DNA of 64,000 nt from Flavobacterium sp. 11 (GTDB lineage Bacteria; Bacteroidota; Bacteroidia; Flavobacteriales; Flavobacteriaceae). Under the pieces are notes generated by a model, which searched no databases, was not told where the DNA came from, and saw only the letters and a list, made by a program, of their open reading frames with translations. How positions within the stretch are numbered: position 1 is the stretch's first letter; each line of letters begins with the position of its first letter. The stretch lies in the NCBI RefSeq assembly GCF_002754315.1, contig NZ_PEFE01000001.1, positions 496,001 to 560,000 of the forward strand, given 5' to 3'. Below are positions 18,443-28,088 of this stretch, piece after piece. Position numbers and translations under genes: made by a program.

Positions 18443-20620
18443 TTAAGATTTCGCTAGTTTATTTTTTTTCATTTTAACAGGAATATCTTTTTTCGAAATT
18501 GATTTAGGTTGTAAATCATCCAAAACATTAATTGCCTCTTCTACATAAATATCTTTAGCTAAAGATTCATGCCAGATTTCTCTTTTTTCTTTCAAAGAAG
18601 CATCTTTACTCATCACTTCAGCTTCATAAGGTAAAGAAGTAAATGTCAATGTGTTTTTGTAATTTACGATTGGCTTATATTTTTTAGCTTTCTCTTCAAT
18701 TTCGGCTTGAGCAATCTTAAATTTGTCAATATTCAAGCTATAAACATTCTCTTCACTTCTACTATCAATCCATTTTGCATTTTCCTCAATTAATTGGAAC
18801 TGTGGATTTTTACTAATTCTGTTTTTACTATTGGCAATTGCTTGATTAAAGTTGGCATTATTATTCCAAACACTATAATCAGCCTGATCAATTTTATCCC
18901 AAGGCATCGCATTGTCAATGTCACGTTCGCCCATTTTTAAATAAGCATATCTGTCCGGCATAACAATATCACTTTGCACACCTTCTAGTTGAGTAGACCC
19001 ACCATTTATTCTATAAAATTTTTGTGTGGTGGTCTTTATGGCACCCAAATCCCCTACTGCACTATTGCGCACAAAAGTATTCAAGTCATATACATTTTGC
19101 ACCGTTCCTTTACCATAGGTTTGCTTACTTCCAATGATGATTCCTCTTTTATAATCCTGAATTGCTGCAGCCAGAATCTCTGAAGCCGAAGCCGAGAAAC
19201 TATTTACCATAATTACTAAAGGACCATCCCATTCAATTTTTTTATCTCTGTCATAAAGAACTTCTTTTTGTCTTCCTGCTGATTTAATTTGCACAATTGG
19301 ACCTTGTTCAATAAACAATCCCGCGATGTCAACAACAGTTGACAAAGACCCACCACCATCATCTCGAACATCAAGAATAATTCCGTTTACACCAGATTTT
19401 TTTAATCGGTCAACTTCTAAGGCAATGTCTTTTCCTGCATCTCTTCCATCTTTATTTTCAAAATCAATGTAGAATTTTGGTAAATAAATCACTCCGTATT
19501 TCAGTCCATTTTTGTTTACAATACTGGATTTTGCATACGTTTCTTCTATTTCAACAATATCTCTGATGATAGAAATAATCTTAATGGTTCCGTCCACTTT
19601 TTTCACAGTAAGACGAACTTCTGAACCTTTAGGTCCTTTAATTTTCTTCACAACATCATCCAAACGCATCCCAACAACATCAACCGCTTCACCATTACCT
19701 TGAGCTACTTTCATGATCAAGTCTCCTGCTTCTAACTGTTTTCCTCTCCAAGCTGGACCTCCAGAAATAAGTTCAGAAATCTCGGTAAGATCATTTTTCT
19801 TTTGCAAACGAGCCCCAATTCCTTCTAATTTACCGCTGATGCTTTGATCAAAACGTTCTTTATCCTCTGCTGCTAAATAATTAGTGTGCGGATCAAAACG
19901 CGCTGTTATAGAATTTACATACACTGAAAACCAGTCATTTCTATCTAAATCTTTAATGAAACCAAAATATTCATCTAATGATTTTGTAGAACTTTCTCTA
20001 GTTTCTTTTTCTAAAGCCTCAAAAGATTTAACTTGATAAGTGGCATCATTTTTCTTTTTATCTTCTTCTAATTTTTGTTTGTCAACAAGAGATGAAAGGG
20101 TAGATAATTTGATTTGTTTACGCCATTTGTCACTAAGTTCAGCAACATTTTTAGAATAAGGTGCTTTTTCATAATCAATATTGAAACTTTCTTCAACTGA
20201 ATAATCAAAAGGCTTGCTCAAAACATCTTTGTAAATCTTTTTGCTTTCTTCCATACGCTTAATTAAACGCTCGTATGTCAAATTGAAAAAAGTCAAATCC
20301 TTATTCAATAGCTGATCGTCTAATTGCGTTTCAAATTTTGAAAATTCATCAATATCTGATTGCAAAAAGAATCGCTTAGAGGGATCTAACGCTTCAATAT
20401 AATCTTTATATATACCTTTAGAGAACGTATCATCAATTGTGGCTGGGCTATAATGCCCTTTCTCAATAACAAACGTCAATAACTCTAAAAGCAATTTATC
20501 TTTTTCGGGATCGGATGATTGTTTCGCATTCATTTTGAACGCAAATAATGTCACCGAAAGGCATACAACTACAAGAAGTATTTTATAATTTCTTTTCATA
20601 AAGTTAATAATAGTATTCAT
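18443..20620 (-). CDS. prc: carboxy-terminal processing protease Prc/Tsp (S41)
   Basis: A 725-aa periplasmic protease. It has an N-terminal signal anchor (KRNYKILLVVVCLSVTLFAFK), a helical N-terminal region, a PDZ domain (about residues 255-345, GIGARLQKKNDLTEIS...GPAWRGKQLEAGDLIMKV), the S41 core with Ser in MVNSFSASASEILAAAIQ and Lys in GSKQTYGKGTVQ, and a C-terminal DUF3340-like helical domain. It trims C-termini of envelope proteins. The open frame reaches 20800, but the first 60 codons are not conserved in character. The ATG at 20620 is chosen, with 20599 (MKRNYK) also possible. Confidence 0.93.
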   Translation of the reverse strand: MNTIINFMKRNYKILLVVVCLSVTLFAFKMNAKQSSDPEKDKLLLELLTFVIEKGHYSPATIDDTFSKGIYKDYIEALDPSKRFFLQSDIDEFSKFETQLDDQLLNKDLTFFNLTYERLIKRMEESKKIYKDVLSKPFDYSVEESFNIDYEKAPYSKNVAELSDKWRKQIKLSTLSSLVDKQKLEEDKKKNDATYQVKSFEALEKETRESSTKSLDEYFGFIKDLDRNDWFSVYVNSITARFDPHTNYLAAEDKERFDQSISGKLEGIGARLQKKNDLTEISELISGGPAWRGKQLEAGDLIMKVAQGNGEAVDVVGMRLDDVVKKIKGPKGSEVRLTVKKVDGTIKIISIIRDIVEIEETYAKSSIVNKNGLKYGVIYLPKFYIDFENKDGRDAGKDIALEVDRLKKSGVNGIILDVRDDGGGSLSTVVDIAGLFIEQGPIVQIKSAGRQKEVLYDRDKKIEWDGPLVIMVNSFSASASEILAAAIQDYKRGIIIGSKQTYGKGTVQNVYDLNTFVRNSAVGDLGAIKTTTQKFYRINGGSTQLEGVQSDIVMPDRYAYLKMGERDIDNAMPWDKIDQADYSVWNNNANFNQAIANSKNRISKNPQFQLIEENAKWIDSRSEENVYSLNIDKFKIAQAEIEEKAKKYKPIVNYKNTLTFTSLPYEAEVMSKDASLKEKREIWHESLAKDIYVEEAINVLDDLQPKSISKKDIPVKMKKNKLAKS

Positions 20621-20776
20621 GAATCTTTTAATGTAAGTTACGGTAAAAACTATGCCAACAGTGGCTAGGCCTCCATAAATTTTTGTTAAAGATATAAAAA
20701 TGTTCTTTTGTTTTAAGTTAAATGAATCAACATAACATATTTTTATCTTTTGTTTACACATTCCATTCTGTGTTAT

Positions 20777-20784
20777 TACATTTG
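20777..20784 (+). promoter_or_regulatory. -7 element TACATTTG of the surE promoter
   Basis: An exact TAnnTTTG match 45 nt before the surE ATG, with a TTTG at 20749-20752 as a possible -33 box (24-nt spacer). Its position inside the longer open frame supports the later start codon. Confidence 0.5.
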
Positions 20785-20829
20785 TCTTCAAAATTATCAA
20801 TAATCAATCCCTTTTTGAAATATAAAACA

Positions 20830-21609
20830 ATGAAAAAAGACAGACCTTTAATTTTAATAACCAATGATGACGGTATTTCGGCACCCGGACTTAGAGCATT
20901 AATTGCCGTTATGGCACAAATAGGCGAAATCGTTGTGGTAGCGCCTGACAATCCTCAAAGCGCCATGGGTCATGCCATTACCATAAACAGCACTTTATAT
21001 TTGAATGAAATTTCTAAAGAAAATGACCCATTTAAAGAATACAGCTGCTCTGGAACACCTGTAGATTGTGTGAAATTTGCAGTAAATGAAATTTTGAAGC
21101 GAAAACCGGATTTATGTGTTTCCGGTGTCAATCACGGATCAAATTCTTCCATAAATGTGATTTATTCCGGGACAATGAGTGCGGCAATTGAAGCAGGTAT
21201 TGAAGGAATTCCTGCCATTGGTTTCTCTTTATTGGATTATGATTGGAATGCCAATTTTGACAATATAAAATCTTTTATTCGAAAAATATCCTTAGAAGTT
21301 TTAGAAAATGGACTGCCGGAAGGAGTTGTTTTGAATGTGAACTTTCCAAAATTAGAAGAAAAAGAGATTAAAGGAATCCGAATTTGTCGTCAAGCGAAAG
21401 CACTTTGGGTAGAGAAATTTGACAAAAGAAAAACACCTCAAGGAAGAGATTATTACTGGCTTGCCGGAGAATTTGTAAATCAAGACAAAGGCGAAGACAC
21501 TGATGAATGGGCTTTACAAAACGGATACATATCCGTTGTTCCTGTTCAATTTGACTTGACAGCGCATCATGCAGTACAACAACTTAACACCTGGAAATGG
21601 AATGAATAA
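20830..21609 (+). CDS. surE: 5'/3'-nucleotidase SurE
   Basis: A 259-aa metal-dependent phosphatase acting on nucleoside monophosphates. The N-terminal ILITNDDGISAPG carries the metal-binding Asp pair, VVVAPDNPQSAMGHAIT the next conserved block, and CVSGVNHGSNSSINVIYSGT the Asn metal ligand. An open frame reaches back to 20722, but those 36 residues precede the family start and the promoter lies within them, so the ATG at 20830 is used. The gene overlaps the next one by 8 nt. Confidence 0.95.
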   Translation: MKKDRPLILITNDDGISAPGLRALIAVMAQIGEIVVVAPDNPQSAMGHAITINSTLYLNEISKENDPFKEYSCSGTPVDCVKFAVNEILKRKPDLCVSGVNHGSNSSINVIYSGTMSAAIEAGIEGIPAIGFSLLDYDWNANFDNIKSFIRKISLEVLENGLPEGVVLNVNFPKLEEKEIKGIRICRQAKALWVEKFDKRKTPQGRDYYWLAGEFVNQDKGEDTDEWALQNGYISVVPVQFDLTAHHAVQQLNTWKWNE

Positions 21610-21874
21610 AACAGACTTGTTTATCGGATTTTTAATTGGATTTGCCACTACCCTGCTTGGGAGTTATATTTTTATAACTTTTTTTACGGAATTTAATTTC
21701 ATTGCTGGAATTCAAATTATGCAATCACAGGGGAATTTAGGCAAAATCGTAACATTGGGTTCTATTCTTACACTAGTTGCATTTGGTGTTTTACTCAAAA
21801 TAAACAAAGAAACAATGGCTCGCGGAGTGGTTTTAGCCGTAATAATTATGGCAATTCTCACTATGTTTATTTAA
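21602..21874 (+). CDS. small membrane protein coupled to surE
   Basis: A 90-aa protein starting at the ATG inside the surE stop region (ATGAATAA overlap). It has three hydrophobic segments: DLFIGFLIGFATTLLGSYIFI, KIVTLGSILTLVAFGVLL and VVLAVIIMAILTMFI, with a short basic loop between the last two. I do not recognise a characterised family. Translational coupling to surE suggests co-expression, but no function can be inferred. Confidence 0.65.
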   Translation: MNKTDLFIGFLIGFATTLLGSYIFITFFTEFNFIAGIQIMQSQGNLGKIVTLGSILTLVAFGVLLKINKETMARGVVLAVIIMAILTMFI

Positions 21875-21889
21875 GAAACGTTATTAGTT

Positions 21890-21897
21890 TATCTTTG
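21890..21897 (+). promoter_or_regulatory. -7 element TATCTTTG of the lpxB promoter
   Basis: A TAnnTTTG match followed by C, 83 nt before the lpxB ATG. Confidence 0.5.
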
Positions 21898-21979
21898 CAA
21901 ATTGAAAAACAGATTATTAAAAATAAATATGATTTTATACGTTTGAAATCCAAATTTATAAACTCTTAATCAAGAAAGC

Positions 21980-23092
21980 ATGAAATATTATATTATAGCA
22001 GGTGAAGCTTCAGGCGATTTGCATGGTTCAAATTTGATGAAAGAACTGTATAAAAAAGATCCAAATGCTGACATCCGATTTTGGGGTGGTGATTTGATGA
22101 AAAATGTTGGCGGTACTTTAGTGAAACACTATCGGGAATTAGCGTTTATGGGTTTCATCGAAGTGATTTTTAACTTAAAAACTATTTTGAATAACATCAA
22201 AATATGCAAAAAAGACATTCTTGAGTTTCAACCCGACATTCTTATTTTCATAGATTATCCAGGTTTTAATTTGCGCATAGCAAAATGGGCCAAGTCGTTG
22301 GGCATGAAAACACACTATTATATTTCCCCTCAAATCTGGGCTTGGAAAGAAAGTAGAATTACCGACATCAAACACGACATCGATAAAATGTATGTGATTT
22401 TACCTTTCGAAAAACAATTCTACGAGGACAAACATCATTTCCCTGTCGAGTTTGTTGGGCATCCGCTGATTGATGCTATTCACAACCAACCCGCAGTTGA
22501 CCCTGTCCTTTTTAGAAAAGAAAATCAATTAGACGAAAAACCAATTATCGCTATTTTACCAGGAAGCAGAAAACAGGAAATCACTAAAATGCTATCTGTA
22601 ATGTTGAGTGTTGTCAATGATTTTCCCGACTATCAATTTGTAATTGCCGGCGCTCCAAGTCAGGAATTCTCTTTTTATAAAAATTTCATTTCTCATGAAA
22701 ACATAAAATTCATCTCCAATAAAACCTATGATTTATTGCGAAATTCAACTGCCGCATTAGTGACTTCAGGAACTGCAACTCTGGAAACGGCACTTTTTAA
22801 AGTTCCGGAAGTAGTGTGCTACAAAGGCAGCTGGGCTTCCTACCAAATTGCGAAACGAATCATCACGCTTAAATACATTTCATTAGTAAACTTGATAATG
22901 GATGAAGAAGTAGTAACCGAATTAATCCAAGAGGAATGTACCACAAAACGCATTCGAGAAGAACTTAAAAAAATTCTGGAATCCAATCATCGCAATACGC
23001 TTTTAGAAAAATATACGTTATTAGAAGACAAATTAGGAGGCATTGGCGCCAGTGAAAAAACCGCTAAATTCATTGTTTCTGATTTACAATAG
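21980..23092 (+). CDS. lpxB: lipid-A-disaccharide synthase
   Basis: A 370-aa GT19 glycosyltransferase that joins UDP-2,3-diacylglucosamine and lipid X in lipid A synthesis at the inner membrane. Signatures: YYIIAGEASGDLHGSNLM at the start, FIDYPGFNLRIAK, HYYISPQIWAWKESR, VEFVGHPLIDAI, LPGSRKQEI and ALVTSGTATLETALF in the UDP-sugar half. The length is normal. A lipid A gene is expected for a Gram-negative cell. Confidence 0.95.
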   Translation: MKYYIIAGEASGDLHGSNLMKELYKKDPNADIRFWGGDLMKNVGGTLVKHYRELAFMGFIEVIFNLKTILNNIKICKKDILEFQPDILIFIDYPGFNLRIAKWAKSLGMKTHYYISPQIWAWKESRITDIKHDIDKMYVILPFEKQFYEDKHHFPVEFVGHPLIDAIHNQPAVDPVLFRKENQLDEKPIIAILPGSRKQEITKMLSVMLSVVNDFPDYQFVIAGAPSQEFSFYKNFISHENIKFISNKTYDLLRNSTAALVTSGTATLETALFKVPEVVCYKGSWASYQIAKRIITLKYISLVNLIMDEEVVTELIQEECTTKRIREELKKILESNHRNTLLEKYTLLEDKLGGIGASEKTAKFIVSDLQ

Positions 23093-23139
23093 TTTACGAC
23101 TAATTTGCAACTATTTAAATTCATCAAAAATACATTCTT

Positions 23140-23661
23140 TTGAAACATTTCGCATTTCTATTATTGATTCTTATTTTTTTTACGGCTTGTAAATCGACTT
23201 CTCCAATAGTTACTTCTAAAAAATCAGACACCAAAAAAGAGAAATTAACGAAATCCGATAAAAGAAAAACAAATCGTCTTGCAGAAGAATTGATTGATGC
23301 AGCAGCTGAAAATCTTGGCGTAAAATACAAATATGCAGGCACGACAAAAGCAGGTTTTGATTGTTCCGGTTTGATGTATACCATTTTTAGTTCACATAAT
23401 ATAACCCTTCCCCGCAACTCTTATCAACAGTCAAAAATAGGTGAGGTTATCAATACAGAACGCGAAGAGGCGCAAAAAGGAGACTTAATATTCTTTAAAA
23501 CCAACAAAAATTCACAGATAAATCACGTAGGAATCGTCATTGAAGTTAATGATGATGAGATAAAATTTATCCATTCTTCTACTTCAAAAGGAGTAATTAT
23601 TTCCTCTACCAAAGAACCCTATTATAAAAAAACCTTTGTACAATTAAATCGGGTGTTATAG
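23140..23661 (+). CDS. NlpC/P60 peptidase lipoprotein
   Basis: A 173-aa cell-wall endopeptidase of the NlpC/P60 class. The start is TTG; no ATG is in frame upstream before the signal peptide HFAFLLLILIFFTAC, whose lipobox FTAC predicts lipidation. After a charged linker the papain-like domain shows the catalytic Cys in AGFDCSGLMYTIF, the His in INHVGIVIE and the third residue in FIHSSTSKG. It would cut peptide stems of peptidoglycan from the periplasmic side. It is the second lipoprotein in this window to start at TTG. Confidence 0.9.
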   Translation: MKHFAFLLLILIFFTACKSTSPIVTSKKSDTKKEKLTKSDKRKTNRLAEELIDAAAENLGVKYKYAGTTKAGFDCSGLMYTIFSSHNITLPRNSYQQSKIGEVINTEREEAQKGDLIFFKTNKNSQINHVGIVIEVNDDEIKFIHSSTSKGVIISSTKEPYYKKTFVQLNRVL

Positions 23662-23730
23662 TCAAGCTAAAAAGCTATATAACTTTTAAAAATAAAGTTT
23701 TTTCTTGCTAAAAATGTGTACTTTAGATAC

Positions 23731-25770
23731 ATGAAAGTACTCCATTTTCCTTTAGCGAGAATAACAATTGGATTTATTTCAGGAATCCTTTTCGCCTACT
23801 ACTTTCATCTACCGCTATCATTACTGTTTATCTTACTTTCAATATCCATTGGTGTTTTTGGAGTGTTGTATTTTTTATTCAAAAACAAAAACAAGAAGAT
23901 TTTCTATTTTGGTTTGACAACATATCTTCTGTCTTTTCTTATCGGAATTTCGACCCAAGTAATTCACATTGATCATTTTCAGAAAAGCAATTATATTCAC
24001 AATACGACTATTTTTGAAAAACCGCATTCCATTTCCATAATTATCCGCGAAAAGCTAAAAAGCTCTCCGTTTAGCGACCGCTACATTGCCATTATAAACC
24101 GTGTAGATGAGAAAAAACAAACAGGAAGAATCATCCTAAACATTCAAAAAGACAGTTTGCATCATGAATTTGAGATTGGGACACCTTTACTTATTAAAGG
24201 GATTTTATCAAAAAACAAACCTCCTAATAATCCCAATCAATTTGACTACAGCAAATACCTCGAAAACAAACAAATCTATGCGCAACTGTATGCTGATGTT
24301 GATAAAATCAAAATTGGAACGAAAATCGAGAAAAACATCTGGTATTATTCTTCTAAATTAAGAACCCGAATTATTCATAATTTAGAAAAAAACAACTTCA
24401 ACAAAACCGAATTAAATGTTGCCATAGCATTAATAATGGGACAACAACAGGATATTTCACCGGAAATCATTCGGGATTACCAATATGCCGGAGCGGTACA
24501 TATTTTATCGGTATCAGGACTGCACATTGGATTCATTTTAATTTTTGTCACTTTCATTCTAAAGCCTATTCCTAATACTAAACGGGGTTCATTTATAAAA
24601 CTACTCATCATTCTCGCCTCTTTATTCAGTTTCGGAATCATCGCGGGATTAGCGCCTTCGGTGGTGCGTTCCGCAACCATGTTTTCGTTTGTTGCCATTG
24701 GAAATCATTTACGAAGAAGCGTTAATATTTACCACACTTTATTAGTTTCCGTATTACTGATTTTGCTTTTTGAACCATCTTTTCTATTTGATGTTGGTTT
24801 TCAGCTAAGCTATTTAGCGTTGTTTTTCATTATTTGGCTGCAACCGCTTTTAGCCTCAATTTGGTTACCAAAAAATAAAGTTTTAAAATACATTTGGGAT
24901 ATTCTTACGGTTTCGTTTGCTGCACAATTAGGAACTTTACCATTGAGTATTTACTATTTCCATCAGTTTCCGGGTTTATTTTTTGTGACCAATTTAATTA
25001 TCATCCCAGTATTGAGCATCATAATGGTTTTGGGCGTTTTAGTAATGCTTTTAGCGGCACTTAACAGTATTCCAATATTCCTTTCAGAATTACTGGAATG
25101 GAGCATTTATTACTTGAATAAAATCATTAATACAATTGCGTCTTTAGAACAATTTATAATACAAGATATTCCACTGCATTTTTATTTGTTGTTTAGTAGT
25201 TATTTGCTATTATTTACTGCAATTATTTGGCTCAAAAAACCAAGTTTCAACAGATTAGTAATGGCACTGGTTTCAATCATCATTCTTCAAATATCATGTC
25301 TGGATATTCAATGGAACATTCAAAACGAACAGGAATGGATTGTTTTCAATATCAAAAGAAATACATTACTTGCAGAACGAAATGGGGAAAGTATTACGGT
25401 CTATGCCAATGACAGTATTTTGAAAACTGCTCAAAAAAACAATACATTAAAGTCGTATCGAATAGGGAATTTAAGCAGTCTTAGAGAGAAAAAAGTACTG
25501 CAAAACCTTTTTTATTTTAATGGAAAAAAGATTTTCATTTTAGACAGTTCGGGTGTTTTTCCAAAAAACATACATCCGGATATCATTGTACTGACACAAT
25601 CTCCCAAAATAAATTTTGAACGCTTGTTGCAAACTATAAAACCAAAGATGGTCGTAGCAGATGCCTCCAATTATAAAACCATTCAAAAACAATGGAAGGC
25701 AACTTGTATGAAACAAAAAATCCCTTTTCACGCTACGAGTGAAAAGGGATATTATAAATTGAATGACTAA
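23731..25770 (+). CDS. comEC: ComEC/Rec2-family competence protein
   Basis: A 679-aa polytopic membrane protein related to the DNA uptake channel. An N-terminal helical pair and an OB-like DUF4131 region (about 30-190) precede the ComEC core with the typical ALIMGQQQDIS, GAVHILSVSGLHIGFIL and GLAPSVVRSATMFSF motifs. The C-terminal about 140 residues correspond to the beta-lactamase-like part but have no HxHxDH metal motif (they read FILDSSGVFPK and DIIVLTQSPKI), so nuclease activity looks lost. A GTG at 23716 is also in frame; the ATG is preferred. The last 50 nt double as the terminator of the opposite gene. Confidence 0.87.
   Translation: MKVLHFPLARITIGFISGILFAYYFHLPLSLLFILLSISIGVFGVLYFLFKNKNKKIFYFGLTTYLLSFLIGISTQVIHIDHFQKSNYIHNTTIFEKPHSISIIIREKLKSSPFSDRYIAIINRVDEKKQTGRIILNIQKDSLHHEFEIGTPLLIKGILSKNKPPNNPNQFDYSKYLENKQIYAQLYADVDKIKIGTKIEKNIWYYSSKLRTRIIHNLEKNNFNKTELNVAIALIMGQQQDISPEIIRDYQYAGAVHILSVSGLHIGFILIFVTFILKPIPNTKRGSFIKLLIILASLFSFGIIAGLAPSVVRSATMFSFVAIGNHLRRSVNIYHTLLVSVLLILLFEPSFLFDVGFQLSYLALFFIIWLQPLLASIWLPKNKVLKYIWDILTVSFAAQLGTLPLSIYYFHQFPGLFFVTNLIIIPVLSIIMVLGVLVMLLAALNSIPIFLSELLEWSIYYLNKIINTIASLEQFIIQDIPLHFYLLFSSYLLLFTAIIWLKKPSFNRLVMALVSIIILQISCLDIQWNIQNEQEWIVFNIKRNTLLAERNGESITVYANDSILKTAQKNNTLKSYRIGNLSSLREKKVLQNLFYFNGKKIFILDSSGVFPKNIHPDIIVLTQSPKINFERLLQTIKPKMVVADASNYKTIQKQWKATCMKQKIPFHATSEKGYYKLND
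25715..25750 (-). terminator. terminator of the thioredoxin-like gene inside the comEC coding end
   Basis: ATCCCTTTTCAC and GTGAAAAGGGAT form a 12-bp perfect stem with a 7-nt loop. On the minus strand a run of six T follows, so it is oriented for the leftward gene, although it lies within the last comEC codons. Confidence 0.75.
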
Positions 25771-26232
25771 TTATTTCTTCTGTAGAAATCCATTTGCAAC
25801 AGCCAACCATGCAGATGGTCCGCCAGCAACATATCCGGTACTTCCCAGACCTTGAAAATTCACTTTGCCATCTACAGTTGTAACATTAGCAAAATGTACT
25901 GTAGGGAATCCTTGAATAGCAAAAACTTGTTGTAATTCGTCATTTTGTTTTTTAATCTCAGGAGTCTGTGGTGCTTTTCTAGGATAATCTAATTCTACCA
26001 GAACCACATTTTCTTTGGCCCAAGCTGCAAATTCAGGAGTTTTCAAAACCTCTTTTTGTAACCTGATACACCAACCACACCAATCGCTACCGGTAAAAAA
26101 CAGTAACATTGGTTTTTTAGTTTTATTAGAAACGTCCATAGCCTTAATGACATTGGTTTCCCAAACTAATTCTTGTGCTTCAGCGGCAAATGATCCCGCA
26201 AACAATAACAAAGCAACTATTATTTTCTTCAT
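25771..26232 (-). CDS. secreted thioredoxin-like protein
   Basis: A 153-aa periplasmic protein with a signal peptide (MKKIIVALLLFAGSFAAEAQ) and a thioredoxin fold. The redox motif is WCGWC in FFTGSDWCGWCIRLQ near residue 50, and the cis-Pro is in GFPTVHF. It resembles DsbD-gamma/YbbN-like single-domain thioredoxins used for periplasmic disulfide or cytochrome maturation. Its stop codon abuts the comEC stop with no base between, and it stands alone. Confidence 0.85.
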   Translation of the reverse strand: MKKIIVALLLFAGSFAAEAQELVWETNVIKAMDVSNKTKKPMLLFFTGSDWCGWCIRLQKEVLKTPEFAAWAKENVVLVELDYPRKAPQTPEIKKQNDELQQVFAIQGFPTVHFANVTTVDGKVNFQGLGSTGYVAGGPSAWLAVANGFLQKK

Positions 26233-26278
26233 ATTTATAATTTTTAATTATTGACAAATCAAAAACAATGCCTAAAAT

Positions 26279-28084
26279 TTATCGAACACCATGCATTAAT
26301 TTCTTAATTACCGGCCCCATCAAAATTGAGAACAAAGCCACTACAATAGATATTATTGCTAACATCCAGAAAAAATAACTCAATCCGTGTTCATTGGCAA
26401 TTTTATCAATATTTTCTCCGAACATCCCTGCTCCTTTCATTCCTATTGCAACTGCAAGATACCAAACTCCAAACATAAATGCAATCATTCTAGCAGGAAC
26501 TAACTTACTTACATAAGACAATCCTACCGGCGAGATACACAATTCAGCCATAGTATGGAAAAGATACACCAAAATAAGCCAAATCATACTTACAGAAGCT
26601 GTTTTTGCACCAGCTTCAATTCCGCTTGCGCCAAAAGCTACACAAGCCATACCAAGCGCTAATAATCCCATTCCGATTCCGTATTTTAAATTAGCCGCAG
26701 GATTGTATTTACTTTCCCACCATTTTGAAAACAATGGCGCTAATGAAATAATAAACAAGGAGTTTAAGGTAGAAAACCAAGTAGCTGGAACTTCGGTCAA
26801 TGCAGTAGTTACTTTATCAATTTTCAACGCTTGTAAGGTTTCATCAGACAATGATAAATATCCTGCAGTGTAATAATCTTTAGCCAACATCCATATTGCT
26901 ATTGCCCAAATAATTATAAAACTCACACTTAGAATAATATTTGCAATAGCATACAACTTGAATGTTTGTTTGAACAACAAAATCAATACCCAAGTAATAA
27001 TAACTAAAGGTAAAATAGTAATCAATGAATTCATCACTAAAAATACCACACTCCAATTACCTGTTAAAACTCTATCCGTATAATCATTCGCAAAAATGGT
27101 TAAACTGTTTGGAGATTGTTCGAAAATTGCCCAAAAGAAAATAGTCAGGAATGCGAAGAATGTAACTGCTATTAATTTTTCTTTAGTGATTTTAGAATAT
27201 TGGGTAAATCTGTATATCAATAATATAATAAACACAACCAATGCTGAAACTATAGCAATCGAATTACCATTTGGTCCTAAGAAAGAAAAAACATTTACTT
27301 TCCCTCCGGATATTTTGGAAGCAGGATCATTTAAAAGCCACAATAAAGCTAATAATGATGAAAATGCAATAGCCGCTAATTGTATTGGTGAAAAAGGATT
27401 TCTTTTATCCGTATCCAAAGCTTCTGCTTTCGCTTTGCTTTCTTTGTTTGGTTTTAAACCAATGTCTCCAAAGATATTTTGTGACAACCAAAACTGTAAC
27501 ATTCCAAAGAACATAAAAATTCCGGCAAGACCAAAACCATACGTCCAACCTACTTTTTCTCCTAAATAACCACAAAGTAAAATACCAAAGAAAGCCCCGG
27601 CATTTACACCCATGTAGAACAATGTATAAGCACCATCCTTCTTCTCAGGACGGTCTTTGTACATTTCAGATACGATTGATGTCATGTTTGGCTTGAAAAA
27701 ACCATTTCCAAAAACTAACAATACTAATCCTAAATAAATAGAAAATTCTGTTTCAACAGCCATAGAAGCGTGTCCTAAAGTCATCAAACTGGCACCTACA
27801 ACAACTGCCCATCTAAAACCTATCACTTTATCGGCAAAATAACCACCTAACATCGTGGATAAATAAACCAATCCAACGTAGGATCCAAATAATGCAGAAG
27901 CATTTTCACGAGTCCATTCCCAACCACCGTCTGTAAAGGAGGCGGTTAAAAATAATATCAATAAAGAACGCATTCCATAGAATGAGAATCGCTCCCACAT
28001 CTCTGTGAAGAATAAAACGAATAATCCCGCTGGATGTCCTAGAACGGTACTTTTAAAAAATTGATCTGTAGTATTTTCACTCAT
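26279..28084 (-). CDS. proton-dependent peptide transporter (POT family)
   Basis: A 601-aa major-facilitator protein that imports di- and tripeptides with protons. The POT signature EMWERFSFYGMRSLL near residue 28 (ExxER), GGYFADKVIG and FYMGVNAGAFFG are present. About 14 helices are predicted, with an extra pair in the middle and an acidic linker (KAKAEALDTDKRNPF) between halves. It lies 4 nt after the second POT gene and belongs to the DPP4-POT-POT operon. The duplication suggests different peptide preference. Confidence 0.93.
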   Translation of the reverse strand: MSENTTDQFFKSTVLGHPAGLFVLFFTEMWERFSFYGMRSLLILFLTASFTDGGWEWTRENASALFGSYVGLVYLSTMLGGYFADKVIGFRWAVVVGASLMTLGHASMAVETEFSIYLGLVLLVFGNGFFKPNMTSIVSEMYKDRPEKKDGAYTLFYMGVNAGAFFGILLCGYLGEKVGWTYGFGLAGIFMFFGMLQFWLSQNIFGDIGLKPNKESKAKAEALDTDKRNPFSPIQLAAIAFSSLLALLWLLNDPASKISGGKVNVFSFLGPNGNSIAIVSALVVFIILLIYRFTQYSKITKEKLIAVTFFAFLTIFFWAIFEQSPNSLTIFANDYTDRVLTGNWSVVFLVMNSLITILPLVIITWVLILLFKQTFKLYAIANIILSVSFIIIWAIAIWMLAKDYYTAGYLSLSDETLQALKIDKVTTALTEVPATWFSTLNSLFIISLAPLFSKWWESKYNPAANLKYGIGMGLLALGMACVAFGASGIEAGAKTASVSMIWLILVYLFHTMAELCISPVGLSYVSKLVPARMIAFMFGVWYLAVAIGMKGAGMFGENIDKIANEHGLSYFFWMLAIISIVVALFSILMGPVIKKLMHGVR

Positions 28085-28088
28085 GTTA

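Noticed and set aside
20621..20800. 60-codon N-terminal extension of Prc
   Set aside because: It lies in the divergent promoter region with surE and precedes a natural signal anchor.
27096..27569. 157-aa frame opposite the POT gene
   Set aside because: It is antisense to a well-supported membrane protein; its composition is the complement of that gene and it has no start context.
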